Origin: Methanomicrobiales archaeon
GTDB lineage: Archaea > Halobacteriota > Methanomicrobia > Methanomicrobiales > Methanospirillaceae
Direction of reading: 5' to 3'
DNA length: 6,693 nucleotides
NCBI GenBank assembly: GCA_012520015.1
Contig: JAAYPD010000108.1
Span: 1-6,693, forward strand
Below, piece after piece: positions 6,172 to 6,693 of the stretch. The position numbers and the translations under genes are program-made. The notes under the pieces were generated by a model, which was not told the DNA's origin, made no database searches, and saw only the letters and a list, made by a program, of their open reading frames with translations. Numbering within the stretch: position 1 is the stretch's first letter; each line of letters opens with the position of its first letter.

Positions 6172-6175
6172 TCAG
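6151..6175. repeat. Tandem ATCTCTGAT repeat with adjoining inverted repeat
   Basis: Two identical 9-bp units lie head to tail (6151-6168). The second merges into the inverted repeat CTGAT-TG-ATCAG (6164-6175), which covers the DUF2070 stop codon. The position, some 50 to 75 nt upstream of the FNT ATG, is suitable for an operator, but a chance arrangement cannot be excluded from one sequence. Confidence 0.5.
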
Positions 6176-6693
6176 GTGACAATCATGTATGCAATAACTG
6201 ACAGTACAACTGCCAGGAGCAACATTCCGGCACTAATAGGGACCACGTAGACAATGATGGTATTTACTATGCTTGCAAGCTGGGCGATTGTATCAGATCC
6301 AAAGATGAAAACACCATTACAGGTAGCAGAGCTGCCAGCAGCTTTTGCTTCAGAACAGTCTGCCATCGCCTGTTCAACACCGTCAAGGACATGTGAAATC
6401 AGGTCATCAGGAGATATCCGGAGGCCGACAGGATTTTTTCCGCTGATAGTATTTACTACATGCGTATCTGTTGTCATAACCTCCGCTTCATCAACAAGTG
6501 CACAGACCTCATCCCTGATATATTCCCTCACCCCCGGGGCCATGTTATTTCCGTCAATTAAAATATATGCGGCAGTCATTCCTCCTGTCTCGGTGACAAG
6601 GACCTGAAGACCGATATCACCGATTCCTTCTTCTCTTGTGTATGGAAGTGGAAGATGTGCATATCCTGCCTTTAAAGGGTAGAGAGGCTCGTC
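6172..6693 (-). CDS. DUF2070 archaeal membrane protein, C-terminal part (partial)
   Basis: The reading frame is open through the right edge, so the ATG at 6579 is internal and 173 C-terminal residues are visible. The sequence has the features I recognise for the archaeal DUF2070 family, proteins of roughly 600 residues with an N-terminal multi-helix membrane part: EGIGDIGLQVLV (22-33 of the visible part), YILIDGNNM (43-51), EAEVMTTDTHVVN (69-81) and NPVGLRIS (87-94). The end is a hydrophobic segment from about residue 145 to 172 that anchors the tail. The conserved acidic residues, Asn and His in DGNNM and TTDTHVVN look like a catalytic or metal-binding centre, but that is inference and no function is known to me. 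The gene ends in TGA at 6172-6174, upstream of the FNT gene on the same strand. Confidence 0.88.
   Translation of the reverse strand, partial: DEPLYPLKAGYAHLPLPYTREEGIGDIGLQVLVTETGGMTAAYILIDGNNMAPGVREYIRDEVCALVDEAEVMTTDTHVVNTISGKNPVGLRISPDDLISHVLDGVEQAMADCSEAKAAGSSATCNGVFIFGSDTIAQLASIVNTIIVYVVPISAGMLLLAVVLSVIAYMIVT

Noticed and set aside
6254..6607. 117-codon open frame on the plus strand at the right end
   Set aside because: It is antisense to the DUF2070 coding sequence, which has clear family motifs.

Overview
The window reads as chromosomal DNA from a methanogenic archaeon, most likely of the Methanomicrobiales (Methanospirillum-like; the genus is an inference from gene content, not proven). 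The pointers are a Sep-tRNA:Cys-tRNA synthase (the tRNA-dependent cysteine route typical of methanogens), a methanogen-type ThiI that has a CxxC pair and no rhodanese domain, a HerA-like archaeal ATPase, a DUF2070 membrane protein (an archaeal family), and archaeal-style TATA elements with GGAGG-type ribosome binding sites. I see no phage, insertion sequence, CRISPR or RNA gene.

Layout. Positions 1-86 are a short leader, possibly holding the tail of an upstream gene. thiI (+, 87-1277) converges with pscS (-, 1283-2464), with only 5 nt between their stops. pscS is preceded on its own strand by a 60-residue gene (2461-2643). The two share an ATGA stop/start overlap, and the pscS ribosome binding site lies inside the small gene. 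The small gene is a good candidate for a truncated SepCysE-like scaffold. A 129-nt gap holds its promoter and a terminator-like hairpin. Next is a secreted protein (-, 2773-3687) made of ten galaxin-like repeats of about 26 residues with 38 cysteines after the signal peptide. It is divergent from a HerA-like ATPase (+, 3749-5236), which converges within 1 nt on a formate/nitrite-family channel (-, 5238-6098). The C-terminal 173 residues of a DUF2070 membrane protein (-, 6172 to the window edge) lie upstream of the channel.

How the genes may work together. ThiI (4-thiouridine in tRNA) and SepCysS (Sep-tRNA to Cys-tRNA) both move sulfur onto tRNA using conserved cysteines, and here they are direct neighbours. 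The small coupled gene would bring SepCysS to its partners. The cysteine-rich exported protein next door is a large potential consumer of Cys-tRNA, but a functional link is only inferred. The HerA-like ATPase, the FNT channel and the DUF2070 protein have no evident link to sulfur chemistry and look like ordinary neighbours. The points most worth following up are the coupled SepCysE-like gene and the galaxin-repeat protein.
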